Shown: positions 53,301 through 61,953, numbered from the stretch's first letter. The stretch is 64,000 nucleotides of DNA from Odontocerum albicorne (GCA_949825065.1 OX463842.1:3791191-3855190), one strand, 5' to 3'. Numbers and translations: made by a program. The notes: a model not told the origin generated them from the letters alone.

Positions 53301-55869
53301 AAGGAGCTAAAATTCTTCCCTCCAAACAACCATACCCAAGAGGGCTGGATTGATATCCAGGAGGTACCCAAGGACCTTGATATCATGGAGACTGTGTGGG
53401 AAGGGATAACTGATTTGAAGTAAGTTTTTATTTTTATTTGTAGTTTTGTATCGAGTGCTGGACGCAAAAATGATTTTTTCTTTTTCTTGAATTGTTTTAT
53501 TGTATTTTATTGCAAATTCTTTGAATACAGTACTAACTGGCAGGTGTATGTATTACCACGCAACAATGTCTTCCAGCCTATTTTTTTTTTAAGAAGAGAA
53601 CAAGACTAGAACTCCTTTTTTTGAAAAGAAATAGGGTACCAGCGGAATTCAAACTTGCAATCCCCAAGTTGGAAGATTGGTGTCTTACCAAATAGGTCAT
53701 GGAGATCTTCAAATGTAATATCGTATGGAGGAAGATACGAGTATGACCACAAAGTTAACCAATCAAAACTCATTTTTTTCAATTCAATTCAAATGGTCAA
53801 CTTTATATTGCGCCGTTTAGCTAGCAAACTCCTACCCCCTAAAATCAAACAAATTGCATCTGGCAGCTATAGCAGCGCCCGAAGGGATCATGTTCCACTT
53901 TTTTTGTATACATTACAGCCTTATAAGATTATTGTATGTGAAAATCTCCTCCAACCTACCAGAAAAATGTTTATGAAGTATTCAGTGAAAACCAGACTTA
54001 AAACCTTTCTTTTTAAATTGGATTCCAACGGAAATCGAGCCTCCGGGTCGGAAGAATAAGAGAAATTAGAAGAAAAGGCACATCAATTAGGCCACGTAGA
54101 TAGTCAAAAATATTTGGATGTCACGGTTGCTGGGAATGGCGATAAGCTGTTCAGTCTACATATTGTCATAATCTTATGAATGATAGCTTTAACAGATATT
54201 TAAAAATCTTTACTTCATTTAGTGGTTGGCAAACCCTATAATTTTTATTTCGAAAAATAACACTTAAGAAACTTTTAAAATGTATTTTAAACATGTTTTG
54301 TAGCTCTATATGAAGCTTTATAAGAAAAGTTATGAAACTTTATAAGAAAACTTACGACCAATCTTAGGTATATTTTTAGTTTTAAAAAAACTACTCTGAA
54401 AAAAACTATTATCCAAAGCAAATAGGTCAGTGTTCTGGCAATCTTTATCCAAAGCAAATAGGTCAGTGTTCTGGCAATCTTTATCCAAAGCAAATAGGTC
54501 AGTGTTCTGGCAATCTCTATCCAAAGCAAATAGGTCAGTGTTCTGGCAATCTTTATCCAAAGCAAATAGGTCAGTGTTCTGGCAATCTTTATCCAAAGCA
54601 AATAGGTCAGTGTTCTGGCAATCTTTAGCACCGAAAATAAGCGCGAAAATCTAGCATTCATTTAAATTACTTAAAACTGACGACATAATGTTCTAGTTGG
54701 CAAAATGCTTGACTTCCGTCCGGGGGATTTGGATTCGATACTTGATGGCATCCGATCCAAAATTTATTAATAAAAAAATGAAGCTAAATCTGGTAAAATA
54801 GTTGGTCTACTAACAACATTCGAACGTTCTAGATGTGTGCGAGTGTTGTTGCTTTTTAACCTTTCCTTCCCTGTGTTGGGTATCTTCTACACGTTGCTTC
54901 TAATAACCATCAATATCTCTATAAGTAGAATAAATACAAGGTTAAGATTTAAAAAATAATATTATTAATAATCAGAATTTATCGACTACATCGAGGTGTT
55001 TTGTAAAGATCGAAAACAAATTCGCATTTAAACGCTGCGAGTGCTTCGTCTTGTTGATAGGTGAATAGTATGCGGGAAGCGCGTCACTATATTTGAATTT
55101 CACTCTTGCATACTAGACTGAATTGCGAGGAGCTGAATTGTCTCAACGCCGCAAGCATAAGCGTAAGCGCCGGGGTATGCGACTGACATTCCGCGCCACT
55201 AGTAGCTTCTAAGCTTGCAAATAGGTTAGACGTACGCCCGTTCCGTGAGCGATGCCAGATGGTTTTTTAATGTTTTCAGCAAATAAATCACAATTATTAT
55301 AATTTTTAACTTCAATTATAATTAATTAAGGGGATTATCTATGAATGTTCTTATTTTTCCGATTTAAAATCGCTATTTTTTTATTGCGTACTCACTACCC
55401 AACACCGGAGCGCGCGTATTATTTTTATCACCGTAAGGGAAGGGTAAAACAGGTTCATCCTGAGTCAGGTACAAAGGGTGCTGCTGCACCAAGCCCCGCA
55501 CTCATGATATAACAAATAAAAAAATTAAGTAAGCCAATTATTCGGCGGAAACAAATATTCATATATTCAATTGATTTATATCTAAATCTACTGACGAAAG
55601 CAGACTCGGAACATGAATCTATTAAAAATGTCTTTATCTTTCACAGGTCTACAAAAGAATTCTACAACTGGTTACAAGACCACCCTAACAAGAAAATGCC
55701 CCCATACTTAGAGAGTGTCTACGAAACCAATCTTATTGAGTCTCCAAAATGCGCCACTGAAGATTTGATGAAGGATCAGAAGATATCTCAGACGCTGATG
55801 CCTGTTTTAAGAAGGCAAAACAGTGGAGATATTGATGAGATTAGGAAAAAAGCACTCGAAGATTTGTAA
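44123..55869 (+). CDS. Gene B: paralogue of gene A, 347 residues, 6 coding exons
   Basis: Spliced model: 44123-44379, 46345-46495, 49992-50090, 50915-51013, 53205-53419, 55647-55869. All GT..AG; intron phases 2,0,0,0,2, identical to the last five of gene A. Exon sizes 151/99/99/215/223 against 142/90/99/209/232 in A. Shared motifs: WPSKYL, EF.EHVSRSLAV..K.M, LPKELKF, W.GITDLKS and F/YC..WL/V..HP. The first exon (MDCKIIQKQIRPKKG...) is K/R-rich then acidic and has no clear match to A exons 1-3, so B may lack two introns or have a different N-terminus; a missed upstream exon is possible. The ATG follows an in-frame TGA two codons before. Hydrophilic, no membrane segment. Function unknown. It starts 1.35 kb after A ends. 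Confidence 0.8.
44396..44548. repeat. 31-bp tandem repeat, 5 copies, from a SINE 5' end
   Basis: Copies begin at 44396, 44431, 44462, 44493 and 44524 (GTCCATAATAAGAGGTCTAG...). The unit contains the SINE A-box start TCTAGTTGGT, and the fifth copy runs straight into the SINE. Confidence 0.85.
44524..45345 (+). mobile_element. SINE split by TTAA MITE T
   Basis: Head 44535-44650 has A box TCTAGTTGGTAAGACAC and B box GGGTTTGATTCCCG, body ATTCCAGTCTGATTTTCCC. The tail resumes at 45251 with TTAACATATTTCTGGTTGGCTGG. The 600-bp MITE copy 2 sits in the TTAA between them. Confidence 0.85.
44651..45250 (+). mobile_element. TTAA MITE T, copy 2 (nested in SINE)
   Basis: TTAA at 44647-44650 and 45251-45254. 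Ends CCTTTCCATTCCTGTGC and ...ATCATAGGGAAGAAAGGG. Same interior landmarks as copy 1. Confidence 0.9.
46345..46495 (+). CDS. Gene B exon 2
   Basis: Acceptor TGCCTTTCAG; completes a split Ser, then PRGASRAKPYIKILKG...IKWPSKYLKNFDMF...CIKIDE. The donor GAG|GTCATT is weak, but phase 0 agrees with gene A exon 4. Confidence 0.8.
46718..47258 (-). mobile_element. TTAA MITE T, copy 3
   Basis: Perfect TTAA on both sides (46714-46717, 47259-47262), inverted relative to copies 1 and 2. Gene B intron 2. Confidence 0.9.
47454..48074 (+). mobile_element. TTAA MITE T, subfamily 2, copy 1
   Basis: TTAA at 47450-47453 and 48075-48078. Ends CCCTTCCCTTACGGTG and ...TACAGGGAAGGAAAGG. Keeps the layout of T but the interior has diverged (CTCCGGTGTTGGGTAGTGAG, GGAACGGGCGTACGTC). 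Subfamily 2 is also at 54860-55444. Confidence 0.85.
48090..48830 (+). pseudogene. Highly decayed mariner transposase
   Basis: Scattered frames give LDMNKMSARWVPKFLSDVHRQRRV (linker before the first Asp), a degraded catalytic block with NPLSKRNSMKWHRRDHHGPKKK, and SPDLALSDYFEFSKLKS (third Asp kept). Order and spacing fit mariner; many stops. TIRs not found. Confidence 0.65.
49390..49700 (-). mobile_element. LINE C-terminal fragment
   Basis: The minus strand reads REDWRAVCSRADG and PYVCGICGRECASRIGLFSHRRS, a C-x2-C...H zinc knuckle with the CGR.C.SRIGL.SH motif at the end of many LINE polyproteins. Followed downstream by a frameshift. Confidence 0.7.
49700..49860 (-). repeat. Dispersed repeat related to 21546-21818
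   Basis: Shares CTTCCACGCGGA, GTAAGAATACCTATGATTTCG and similar segments in inverse orientation. Joined to the LINE fragment at its left, so possibly part of the same element. Confidence 0.4.
49992..50090 (+). CDS. Gene B exon 3
   Basis: Acceptor TCTGTTTCAG, donor GTGAGA; 33 codons AAREFAEWWTDLG...TIKKMFA, matching gene A exon 5. Confidence 0.85.
50130..50300 (+). mobile_element. LINE-A C-terminal fragment, copy 4
   Basis: The frame reads SSFNIRVIRLWNQQLAAVRLSPTLACSKKRLKF, homologous to RTVRLWNQL..NIRLAPSLACFKKRL of copy 2. Confidence 0.6.
50440..50770 (-). mobile_element. SINE (minus) split by a small TTAA MITE
   Basis: Head (minus) GGCCTAATCGGTAAGACGC and B box ATTCGATTCCCGTTG at 50690-50750; tail (minus) near 50490-50515 includes CTGGTTGGCTGGACG. 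The 117-bp MITE at 50516 separates them. Confidence 0.7.
50516..50632. mobile_element. Second TTAA MITE family (117 bp), nested in SINE
   Basis: TTAA on the left (50512-50515), TTGA on the right. TIRs CACTTGCCTCCCTGTG and, reversed, CACTTGCCTTACTGTG (16 bp, two mismatches). Unrelated in interior to family T. Confidence 0.75.
50915..51013 (+). CDS. Gene B exon 4
   Basis: Acceptor GCATTTTCAG, donor GTAAAA; 33 codons VEFDEHVSRSLAVITKEM...ATCQLQ, same length as gene A exon 6. Confidence 0.9.
51342..51977 (+). mobile_element. TTAA MITE T, copy 4
   Basis: Left TTAA 51338-51341; the right target has decayed to TTAG. Same ends and interior as copy 1, with an insertion around 51600-51650. Gene B intron 4. 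Confidence 0.85.
52005..52105 (+). mobile_element. LINE RT fragment
   Basis: The frame reads DKQVCIMSPLLFYVYIGSSNGLVVIAEYKDE, a copy of the RT motif B region (QGC.MSP.LF). A second, poorer copy is at 52300-52365 (EVKQGCIM then a stop, LFYIY). Confidence 0.55.
52375..52585 (-). mobile_element. LINE C-terminal fragment, antisense insert
   Basis: The minus strand reads LIIQGKIEGRKGVSRRKFS, a stop, LRNIRDWTGIRSVGDLFRAAGDKDVYSQVIVNVE. QGKIEGRRG.GRK..SWLRNIR.WTG......LF..A.D is a widespread LINE C-terminus. It lies between plus-strand RT fragments. Confidence 0.75.
52590..52670 (+). mobile_element. LINE RT catalytic motif fragment
   Basis: The frame reads NGNVCGLLYADDMVVLGGE: YADD is the RT catalytic box. 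Interrupted on its left by the antisense fragment. A degenerate copy is near 60320 (CGL..., ADDVIAL in shifted frame). Confidence 0.6.
52733..52932. mobile_element. Third TTAA MITE family (200 bp)
   Basis: TTAA at 52729-52732 and 52933-52936. Ends CCCTGAGAG...and, reversed, CCCTGAGAGCGC. AT-rich interior, no coding. Confidence 0.8.
53050..53150 (+). mobile_element. SINE tail fragment
   Basis: TTTTAACATAATTCTGGTTG, GGTAATAAACCTGCCAGATGG: a degenerate SINE/LINE-A tail. It ends about 55 nt before gene B exon 5. Confidence 0.5.
53205..53419 (+). CDS. Gene B exon 5
   Basis: Acceptor GGATTTCAG, donor GTAAGT; ASVSAILKRQTACDA...LPKELKFFPPNNHTQEGW...METVWEGITDL. Best-conserved exon of the pair. Confidence 0.9.
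53570..53720 (-). mobile_element. SINE head fragment
   Basis: The minus strand carries CATGACCTATTTGGTAAGACACC and a decayed B box (AAGTTTGAATTCCGCTGG). Confidence 0.55.
53985..54110 (-). mobile_element. SINE head fragment
   Basis: The minus strand carries TACGTGGCCTAATTGATG and GGCTCGATTTCCGTTGG, the A- and B-box regions of the family. Confidence 0.5.
54411..54628. repeat. 36-bp minisatellite, 6 copies
   Basis: Copies of CCAAAGCAAATAGGTCAGTG...CAATCTTTAT at 36-bp steps (motif GGTCAG at 54425, 54461, 54497, 54533, 54569, 54605), almost identical. Because 36 is a multiple of 3, several frames stay open (for example a 12-residue DKDCQNTDLFAL repeat on the minus strand); these are not genes. 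Confidence 0.95.
54675..54790 (+). mobile_element. SINE head fragment
   Basis: TTCTAGTTGGCAAAATGCTTGAC (A box) and GGATTCGATACTTGATGG (B box). Confidence 0.55.
54860..55444 (-). mobile_element. TTAA MITE T, subfamily 2, copy 2
   Basis: Left TTAA 54856-54859; right target decayed. Inverse orientation to 47454-48074 and closely similar (CTACACGTTGCTTCTAATAACC, CGTAAGCGCCGGGGTATGCG). Lies 200 nt before the last exon of gene B. Confidence 0.85.
55647..55869 (+). CDS. Gene B exon 6 (terminal)
   Basis: Acceptor TTTCACAG; completes a split Lys, then STKEFYNWLQDHPNKKMPPYLE... to ...IRKKALEDL and TAA. A LINE-A tail begins 58 nt after the stop and may form the 3' UTR. Confidence 0.9.
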
Positions 55870-55926
55870 CAACAAAATTTAACTTATTTCTACAGCAAGT
55901 TTATCATAATTACTTCCCTTACATTG

Positions 55927-56300
55927 TATATTTATTTATTTAACACTTTTATTGCAAATACAATCTGGCGGGATTATTGCCAGGCGGCAAACTCTTCCAA
56001 TCAACCAGACAAAAGTAAATGAAGCAAGTAACGTGGTCGCATAAATCATTCAAATAACTATCCATCCCCACGAAATCCATAAACATATACGTGAGCACAT
56101 GCCCACGAACCCCACAAAGACGGACAGTCACTCGAACATTATTTTTCATATAAAGTGAGATATCATCAATCAAAAGGAAAGGAAGGGATGGTGGAGAGGA
56201 AAGGAAAAGAAAAATCAGGAATGAAACACGTTATTTTACTGACTAGAAATTAAGAGGTTTTTCAGCCGCTTCTTAAAACATGCCAAGGATGGCATTATCA
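55927..56300 (-). mobile_element. LINE-A tail, copy 5
   Basis: The minus strand gives GGCATGTTTTAAGAAGCGGC, GTTTCATTCCTGATTTTTC, GTGGGGTTCGTGGGCATG, GTCTGGTTGATTGGAAGAGTTTGCCGCCTGGCAATAATCCCGCCAG and AAATAAATAAATA. Target-primed poly(AAAT) end faces gene B. Confidence 0.8.
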
Positions 56301-56349
56301 ATTGGAAGTAAATACTCTTTTTTTGCAATAAAACCAATAATTTCACTTA

Positions 56350-56600
56350 GGGTGAGTCGGGGTAAGTGCGTCATATAAAATGAATATATGAAATTCAAAG
56401 GTATCTAACCATTCTCAGGATCATCACATTGTTTTCAAAATTTTATACAAAGGACTTCAACTATTTCATATTTTAATTAGTTTATCGCCAGAGGACTATC
56501 TGCTCTTTTTATTTGATTTTTAAGCATTTTCTCGAAGGAAGTCCTGACAGATGCACTTACCCCGTCTTCGGGGTAAGTGCATCTGTATCTTTTGGTTTTA
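56350..56600. repeat. Hairpin with repeated GGGGTAAGTGC motif
   Basis: Arms 56547-56564 and 56569-56586 (18 bp, perfect) around TCTT, built from ATGCACTTACCCCG. The same GGGGTAAGTGCGTC appears at 56359, so this may be an end of a small terminal-repeat element. Confidence 0.6.
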
Positions 56601-56834
56601 TTAATTGCTAACCTTAATATTATACATTTTGAGGCTTTTGCAGTTTTTTCTTTCAGTTGTAACGTTAGTTTATTTAAAATTTATACAGGTTGAACCCAAT
56701 TTCATCAAATAACAACAAAAAAATTACTCTCTGCAGAGCCCGATTGAGAAATTACGTAATGGTATATATGTATGTTGTTGAATAAATAAATAAAATAAAG
56801 ACAATGCATACAAGTTTTAATTTAATTAATTTAA

Positions 56835-57192
56835 CACTAATCCCATTTGGAACATAGCAACAAAATTTTACACTAATCCCATTTGGAACATAGCAACAAA
56901 ATTTTACACTAATCCCATTTGGAACGTAGCAACAAAATTTTACACTAATCCCATTTGGAACATAGCAACAAAATTTTACACTAATCCGATTTGGAACATA
57001 GCAACAAAATTTTACACTAATCCCATTTGGAGCATAGCAACAAAATTTTTCACTAATCCCATTTGGAACATAGCAACAAAATTTTACACTAATCCCATTT
57101 GGAACATAGCAACAAAATTTTACACTTATCCCATTTGGAACATAGCAACAAAATTTTACACTAATCCCATTTGGAACATAGCAACAAAATTA
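56835..57192. repeat. 36-bp minisatellite, 10 copies
   Basis: Ten copies starting 56835 and every 36 bp, each CACTAATCCCATTTGG followed by AACATAGCAACAAAATTTTA. Very low divergence. Confidence 0.95.
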
Positions 57193-57305
57193 CACAAGTA
57201 TCAGATAATATAACATAAATGACTTTTGGGGTATGATTTGTTTTTCTGCCACCCATTCGTTTTTTGTACGATTTCCTGTATGTTGAAGTTTTGGTCAATT
57301 TTTAA

Positions 57306-57470
57306 CCGTTCCCTTCCTGTGCTAAAAAAATCCGCGCGTTCCGGAGCTGTGTATTCAATACACATCAATACAATTATAATCACTTTTGACTTCCAATTTA
57401 TTTAATTTAAGCGATTAGCTATGGATATTCTTATTTTTCCGATTTAAAATCGCTCATTTCCACATGTGTA
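57306..57470. mobile_element. TTAA MITE T, rearranged short copy (copy 5)
   Basis: Starts after TTAA (57302-57305) with the normal left end, about 75 bp, then switches to the inverted sequence of the first 110-170 bp of the element (CGATTTAAAATCGCTCATTTCCACATG). No right end. A fold-back deletion product. Confidence 0.75.
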
Positions 57471-57627
57471 TTTGGGAGGTCAAGAATAATTTTACTTTTA
57501 TTAAAAAGATTACTACATCGCTAGATTTTACGAAGACATAAATTATGTTTTTCCTTTATTTAATTATTTCTAGTATAACTTATGGCAATTGAGGTTTTTT
57601 TTTTCAAAAGAAAAATACACATATTAA

Positions 57628-58214
57628 CCTTCCCCTTCCTGTGCTAAAAAAATCCGCGCTGTGTATTCAATACACACGTAAAAATGAGCTATTTAAAATC
57701 GGAAAAATAAGAATATTCACAGACAATCGCTTAAATTGATTAAATTTGAAGTCAAAAGTAATTATAATTGAAATTTAATTGCTGGAAACATGAAAAAAAC
57801 ATCGGCTGACGTTCACGAAATGGGCGAAGTGACCACCTCAAATGAAAGCCCGCGAGCTACTGAAGCGAGCGAACTGAGATTCTATTTCTTGCGTTCCCAT
57901 ATACTGAAGTAGAGTGAGAGTGTGACGTGAATAGCGTCGCTTCCTCACCTATAGCGGTTTTTTTAAATGAATATACCTACGTCACACACTAGCACGCGTT
58001 TGATTGTACTGGTGAATTTATTCCCGATTTTCACAAAATATCTCTGATGTGGCCGATAAGTGCTAATTGTCATTAATATTATTTTTTTCATTCAATGCAT
58101 AAATGTATTACAGAGGAATACCTAAAATCTGAATCCAGTATTTATTATATTTATAGAGATATTAAAGTTTTTAGAAGTCATGTGTACTAGTTACACGTCA
58201 CAGGGAAGGAAGAG
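57628..58214 (+). mobile_element. TTAA MITE T, copy 6
   Basis: Left TTAA 57624-57627, right decayed to TTAC. Same ends and interior as copy 1. Confidence 0.88.
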
Positions 58215-58429
58215 TTACACAAATATGTGATTGTTATTAAATTCCTTAGCTTCTCAAAAGTTTATATTTATATTTGAATTTATCACAAAAAAATCTTCAT
58301 TACATACATATAATATTTTTTTTATTTTTTATAGTATTAAATCTTTGTTGTATAGAGAACAGCCTGATGAGGTTATTCTCGTGTGAAAATCTTTTCTGAA
58401 CAACTAGAAAGGGGTGTAATAAGCCTTAA

Positions 58430-58535
58430 ATGAAAAACAAACTAGAACCTTTTTTTAAATCTGTGTACTAACGGGAAACGTATCATATAGGAATAGAGGC
58501 GCCTTATCGTCTAGCCCACGGAGTTTGTATTATTG
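58430..58535 (-). mobile_element. SINE head fragment, degenerate
   Basis: The minus strand gives CGTGGGCTAGACGATAAGGCGCC and a decayed B box (GATACGTTTCCCGTTAG). Confidence 0.45.
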
Positions 58536-58639
58536 AATCCTGAAATTGTTTTATCTGCCTATCAAACCTGGCTATTGAGGTCGTCTCGTGTGAACAAAAA
58601 AAGGGACTTCAGTAGCTTATTAGACAGTATTTTCTAGCC

Positions 58640-58960
58640 TTCTTCTTCTTCTTCCTCATGGTTTAGATCATATGACCTGTTTGTGACAGTGGGCTGTCCT
58701 GGGATGATGACGTCTAGCTGTCCTTCCACCTTTTCGGCGGCCTTCCTGGTAATCTCCTGCTGTTAGGGTTTTCAATCTTAGCGATTCTGGCCAGTCTTAT
58801 ATCCTCCATGCGGTCCACTTGATCCGTCCAGAAGCGCCTTCTGCTTCTTCTCCACCTCACTATGTCTTCAACACCACAGACAGACCTTATCGTCTCATTT
58901 CTGATCCGATCTCTAAGAGCCAGTCCCAAGCCTGGATAAAGAAGGAAGGTTCCAAGGTAA
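58640..58960 (-). mobile_element. LINE RT C-terminal fragment
   Basis: The minus strand frame (58714-58929) reads LGLALRDRIRNETIRSVCGVEDIVRWRRSRRRFWTDQVDRM and LPGRPPKRWKDSW. Same C-terminal organisation as 29848-30190 (LRD..RN..IR.VC.V.D.VRW; GRPPKRW), so a related LINE lineage. Confidence 0.75.
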
Positions 58961-59132
58961 GGCTAGCTGCCTGCCTAGGGTAAAAAACCTTTGTAGCTCA
59001 TAGCACGGTGGAAGAAGCCTCGGACACCGGATTGATAATAAGCTAGCTTCATAAAATCTACATCAAAGAAAGTCCTACATGTGCGAGTGAGTTGGCAGAC
59101 TAAAACATTAACCACATTTTTTTAAGTGTCCT

Positions 59133-59470
59133 TGATGTGGCTGCATATGACCTTGATGTGGCTGCATGTTATCTTCATGTGGTTGCATATGCCATTGATG
59201 TGGCTGCATATGATCTTGATGTGGTTGCATATGATCTTGATATGGCTGCATATGATCTTGATGTGGCTGCATATGCCCTTGATGTGGCTGCATATGATCC
59301 TGATGTGGCTGCATATGATCTTGATGAGGCTGCATATGATATTGATGTGGCTGCATATGATCTTGATGTGGTTGCATATGCCCTTGATGTGGCTGCACGT
59401 GATCTTGATGTGGCTGCATATGATCTTAATGTGGCTGCATATGATCTTGATGTGACTGCATATGATCTTG
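59133..59470. repeat. 21-bp minisatellite, about 16 copies
   Basis: Unit GATGTGGCTGCATATGATCTT with scattered substitutions. A multiple of 3, so at least five overlapping spurious frames run through it. No flanking start context or homology supports a gene. Confidence 0.95.
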
Positions 59471-60560
59471 AAACAATTATGAATATGCTCCGTCCGTTCA
59501 ACATGTTCCACCTACTTGCACTTAATTCTCGACTAATTTATAGTCACTTATCTGAATTTATTGTATATTTAATCTTTTTTACTGGCAATTTGACTCCAAC
59601 CGGAGTGAAATTAACTAAGAACTAATATAATTGATATGTTTTCATCAAAAAAAATTTATTGTAGTGTCAACATTGGTAAATGGCACAACTTTCAAGTATT
59701 ACTTGACTCAATATACTCGTATGACGAGTCCATGAGTGGAAAAGGTTAATACCACAGTGTTTTTCCAAATATTTTTATAATTTTCTTCTTTTTCTTTAAA
59801 TTATTATTGACACGAGTCATCCTCTTAACTGAGGGGAATTTCCGATTAGTTAAAAAAAATAAACATGGCTCACTGTTTTGATAATAAATTCTTGATTAAT
59901 TTATACCAAGAATATTGTTGTTGTTGTATACTTTTTTCCACAAACACGCCCTGTAAATGTTTATAGCAAAACGCATTTTCTAAGAATCCTTCAATTAATA
60001 GTATTGTATTGTACATACATATGCAATAAAAATACAATTAGTCAATCCGCAACTTCCTCGAGAGCTGAGATAAATCAAAAGCCATAAACAGAGCAGATAA
60101 GGGGATATCTTGGCTTAGTCCCCGCTTCTTATCGCCCGTCATCAATCACAGCTGGATATTGGATTTAGTCGAGTTTAAATACAAACACTGTATAATTCGA
60201 TCGTTATTCGTGACTCAGGCTCCTTAAATAGACTGATATTTAAAAAAAATACACGAGTACAGGCAAACTAAGGTTGTTTGGTGCATAAATTGGGTGGCAC
60301 AAAAATGTCGAATAGCAATATATGTGGACTTTGTATGCTGATGACGTGATAGCGTTAACGTGGAATGAAAATTATCTACAGTTTATCATTAGCTATCACC
60401 TTCCTATAGTTACCCTCAACTTACATCCGAGTATATGTACGAGTATATCTAATTTGTAGATATTTTAATTTGTCAATACGAGTGGGTTTAAATTTCGATT
60501 CAGAGCACTTTTCAGTCTGCACTCTAAACAGCGCTCTATAAATTGTATTTTTTTATTAGG
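59471..60560. other. No gene seen; traces of LINE RT near 60320
   Basis: About 60310-60365 resembles the YADD-containing fragment at 52590 (TATGTGGACT...TATGCTGATGACGTGATAGCG). About 60505-60545 resembles the SINE-2 tail (CTAAACAGCGCTCTATAAATTG). Otherwise nothing supported. Confidence 0.4.
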
Positions 60561-60574
60561 TTGTCAGTTGGAAA

Positions 60575-61000
60575 GGTTGTCGGTTCGAACCCCGCGCTGT
60601 GATTCTCTCATTGAATGACACGTGCATTTTATTATTATGATTATTATAGGTTGTCGGTTCGAACCCCGCACTGTGATTCTCTCATTGAATGACACACGCA
60701 TTTTATTATTATGATTATTATAGGTTGTCGGTTCAAACCCCGCGTTGTGATTCTCTCATTGAATGACACGTGTATTTTATTATTATGATTATTGTAGGTT
60801 GTCGGTTCAAACCCCGCGTTGTGATTCTCTCATTGAATGACACGTGCATTTTATTATTATGATTATTATAGGTTGTCGGTTCGAACCCCGCGCTGTGATT
60901 CTCTAATTGATGACACATGCATTTTATTATTATTATTATAGGTTTTCGGTTCAAACCTAACGCTGTGATTGTCTCATTGAATGAGGCATGCATTTTTTCC
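60575..61000. repeat. 74-bp tandem repeat, 6 copies, with B-box-like motif
   Basis: Copies start at 60575, 60649, 60723, 60797, 60871 and 60941. Each has GGTTGTCGGTTCGAACCCCG then GATTCTCTCATTGAATGACA and an ATT-rich tail. GGTTCGAACCCC fits the tRNA/SINE B box. No A box in the unit. Confidence 0.92.
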
Positions 61001-61200
61001 GTTAAGTATTCGTGGATATAACGATACCTATGACTTCGTCATACTTTCAAAAAAGTCAATTCTTTCAAAAAGAGAAAATAAGCATGTATGTGTGCTCCAA
61101 TCATCTCTCTTCGATGTCCCATCGGATCCAGTACAGTAATGGTTTGCTGGTGTGCAACTGTTCATTCACTTAAAAGAAGATGAAAGAAACAAAGAAACTT
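61000..61200. repeat. Dispersed repeat related to 21546-21818
   Basis: Shares GATCCAGTAC.GTAATGG.TTGCTGGTGTGCAAC and GATACCTATGACTTCGTC with the 21.6-kb copy in inverse orientation. Confidence 0.4.
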
Positions 61201-61422
61201 CACGGCACTGTTCCACTATCCAACAGAATTGACGTTGGAAAGGCGAGGGGACCCTCGACTACGAGGCCAAGCAACGAACAAACGATATTATTATAAGTAG
61301 AAGAGAAAGTTCTGAGAATGAATATTGCAAAAGTCAAAGTAATAGTGATAGAAATGTGGAAGAAATGAAAAGTAAGTAGGACTTATGAGTGAAAAATAAA
61401 ATATTGAAGCAAGTTGAGGAAT

Positions 61423-61953
61423 ACTTGGAAACGAGTTTTGCAACAATTTAGATATTTTTAATATATACTATCTAAATAGTATACATAGTATCTATATATA
61501 CTATCTAAATAGTATATATAGTATTCGCCAGAATATCACAACAATATTTAGAAATAGCTACTAACTTTGTGCTCTCCTTTATTAATATAAATAACGTAAT
61601 ACAAACCAAATATTAAGGACAATATTTTGCCTCTGGAGTTGAGTAACCCTGCATCAACATGTGTGAAGCTTTTAATTCTGCAAAGCAACTTGCATCTCGT
61701 TCCACTAATGAGACCATGTTTTTTATATATTTCAATATATATCCATAAAATTCCCACAAAATTCTCAAAGGTTATTAAATAATTTTAAAACGATGACTGT
61801 AATTTATTCTACTGCTTTTTGTATCTTCATGTTAGTTTAAGGTAAAATTGTATTATTTGTCAATAATTTGAAGTACTTGTATAACCTGTCACATGTTCAT
61901 TTGTATATAAAGACACTGTTGTGTCGTTAATTAATTAAATAAATAAATAAATA
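61423..61953 (+). repeat. Dispersed repeat R, copy 3 (sense, with (TAAA)n tail)
   Basis: Inverse of 5141-5622 over its whole length, with an extra local expansion of TATCTAAATAGTATA around 61460-61520. Ends GTGTCGTTAATTAATTAAATAAATAAATAAAT, a retrotransposon-like tail. Confidence 0.75.

Noticed and set aside
54287..54661. Repeat proteins of 12-residue units on both strands
   Set aside because: Translation of the 36-bp minisatellite.
56835..57192. CRISPR array
   Set aside because: Contiguous identical units without spacers, in a eukaryotic context: a minisatellite.
59108..59625. Several overlapping 100-160-codon frames of histidine/methionine/aspartate-rich repeats
   Set aside because: All run through the 21-bp minisatellite, on both strands and in several frames; repeat length divisible by 3 explains them.
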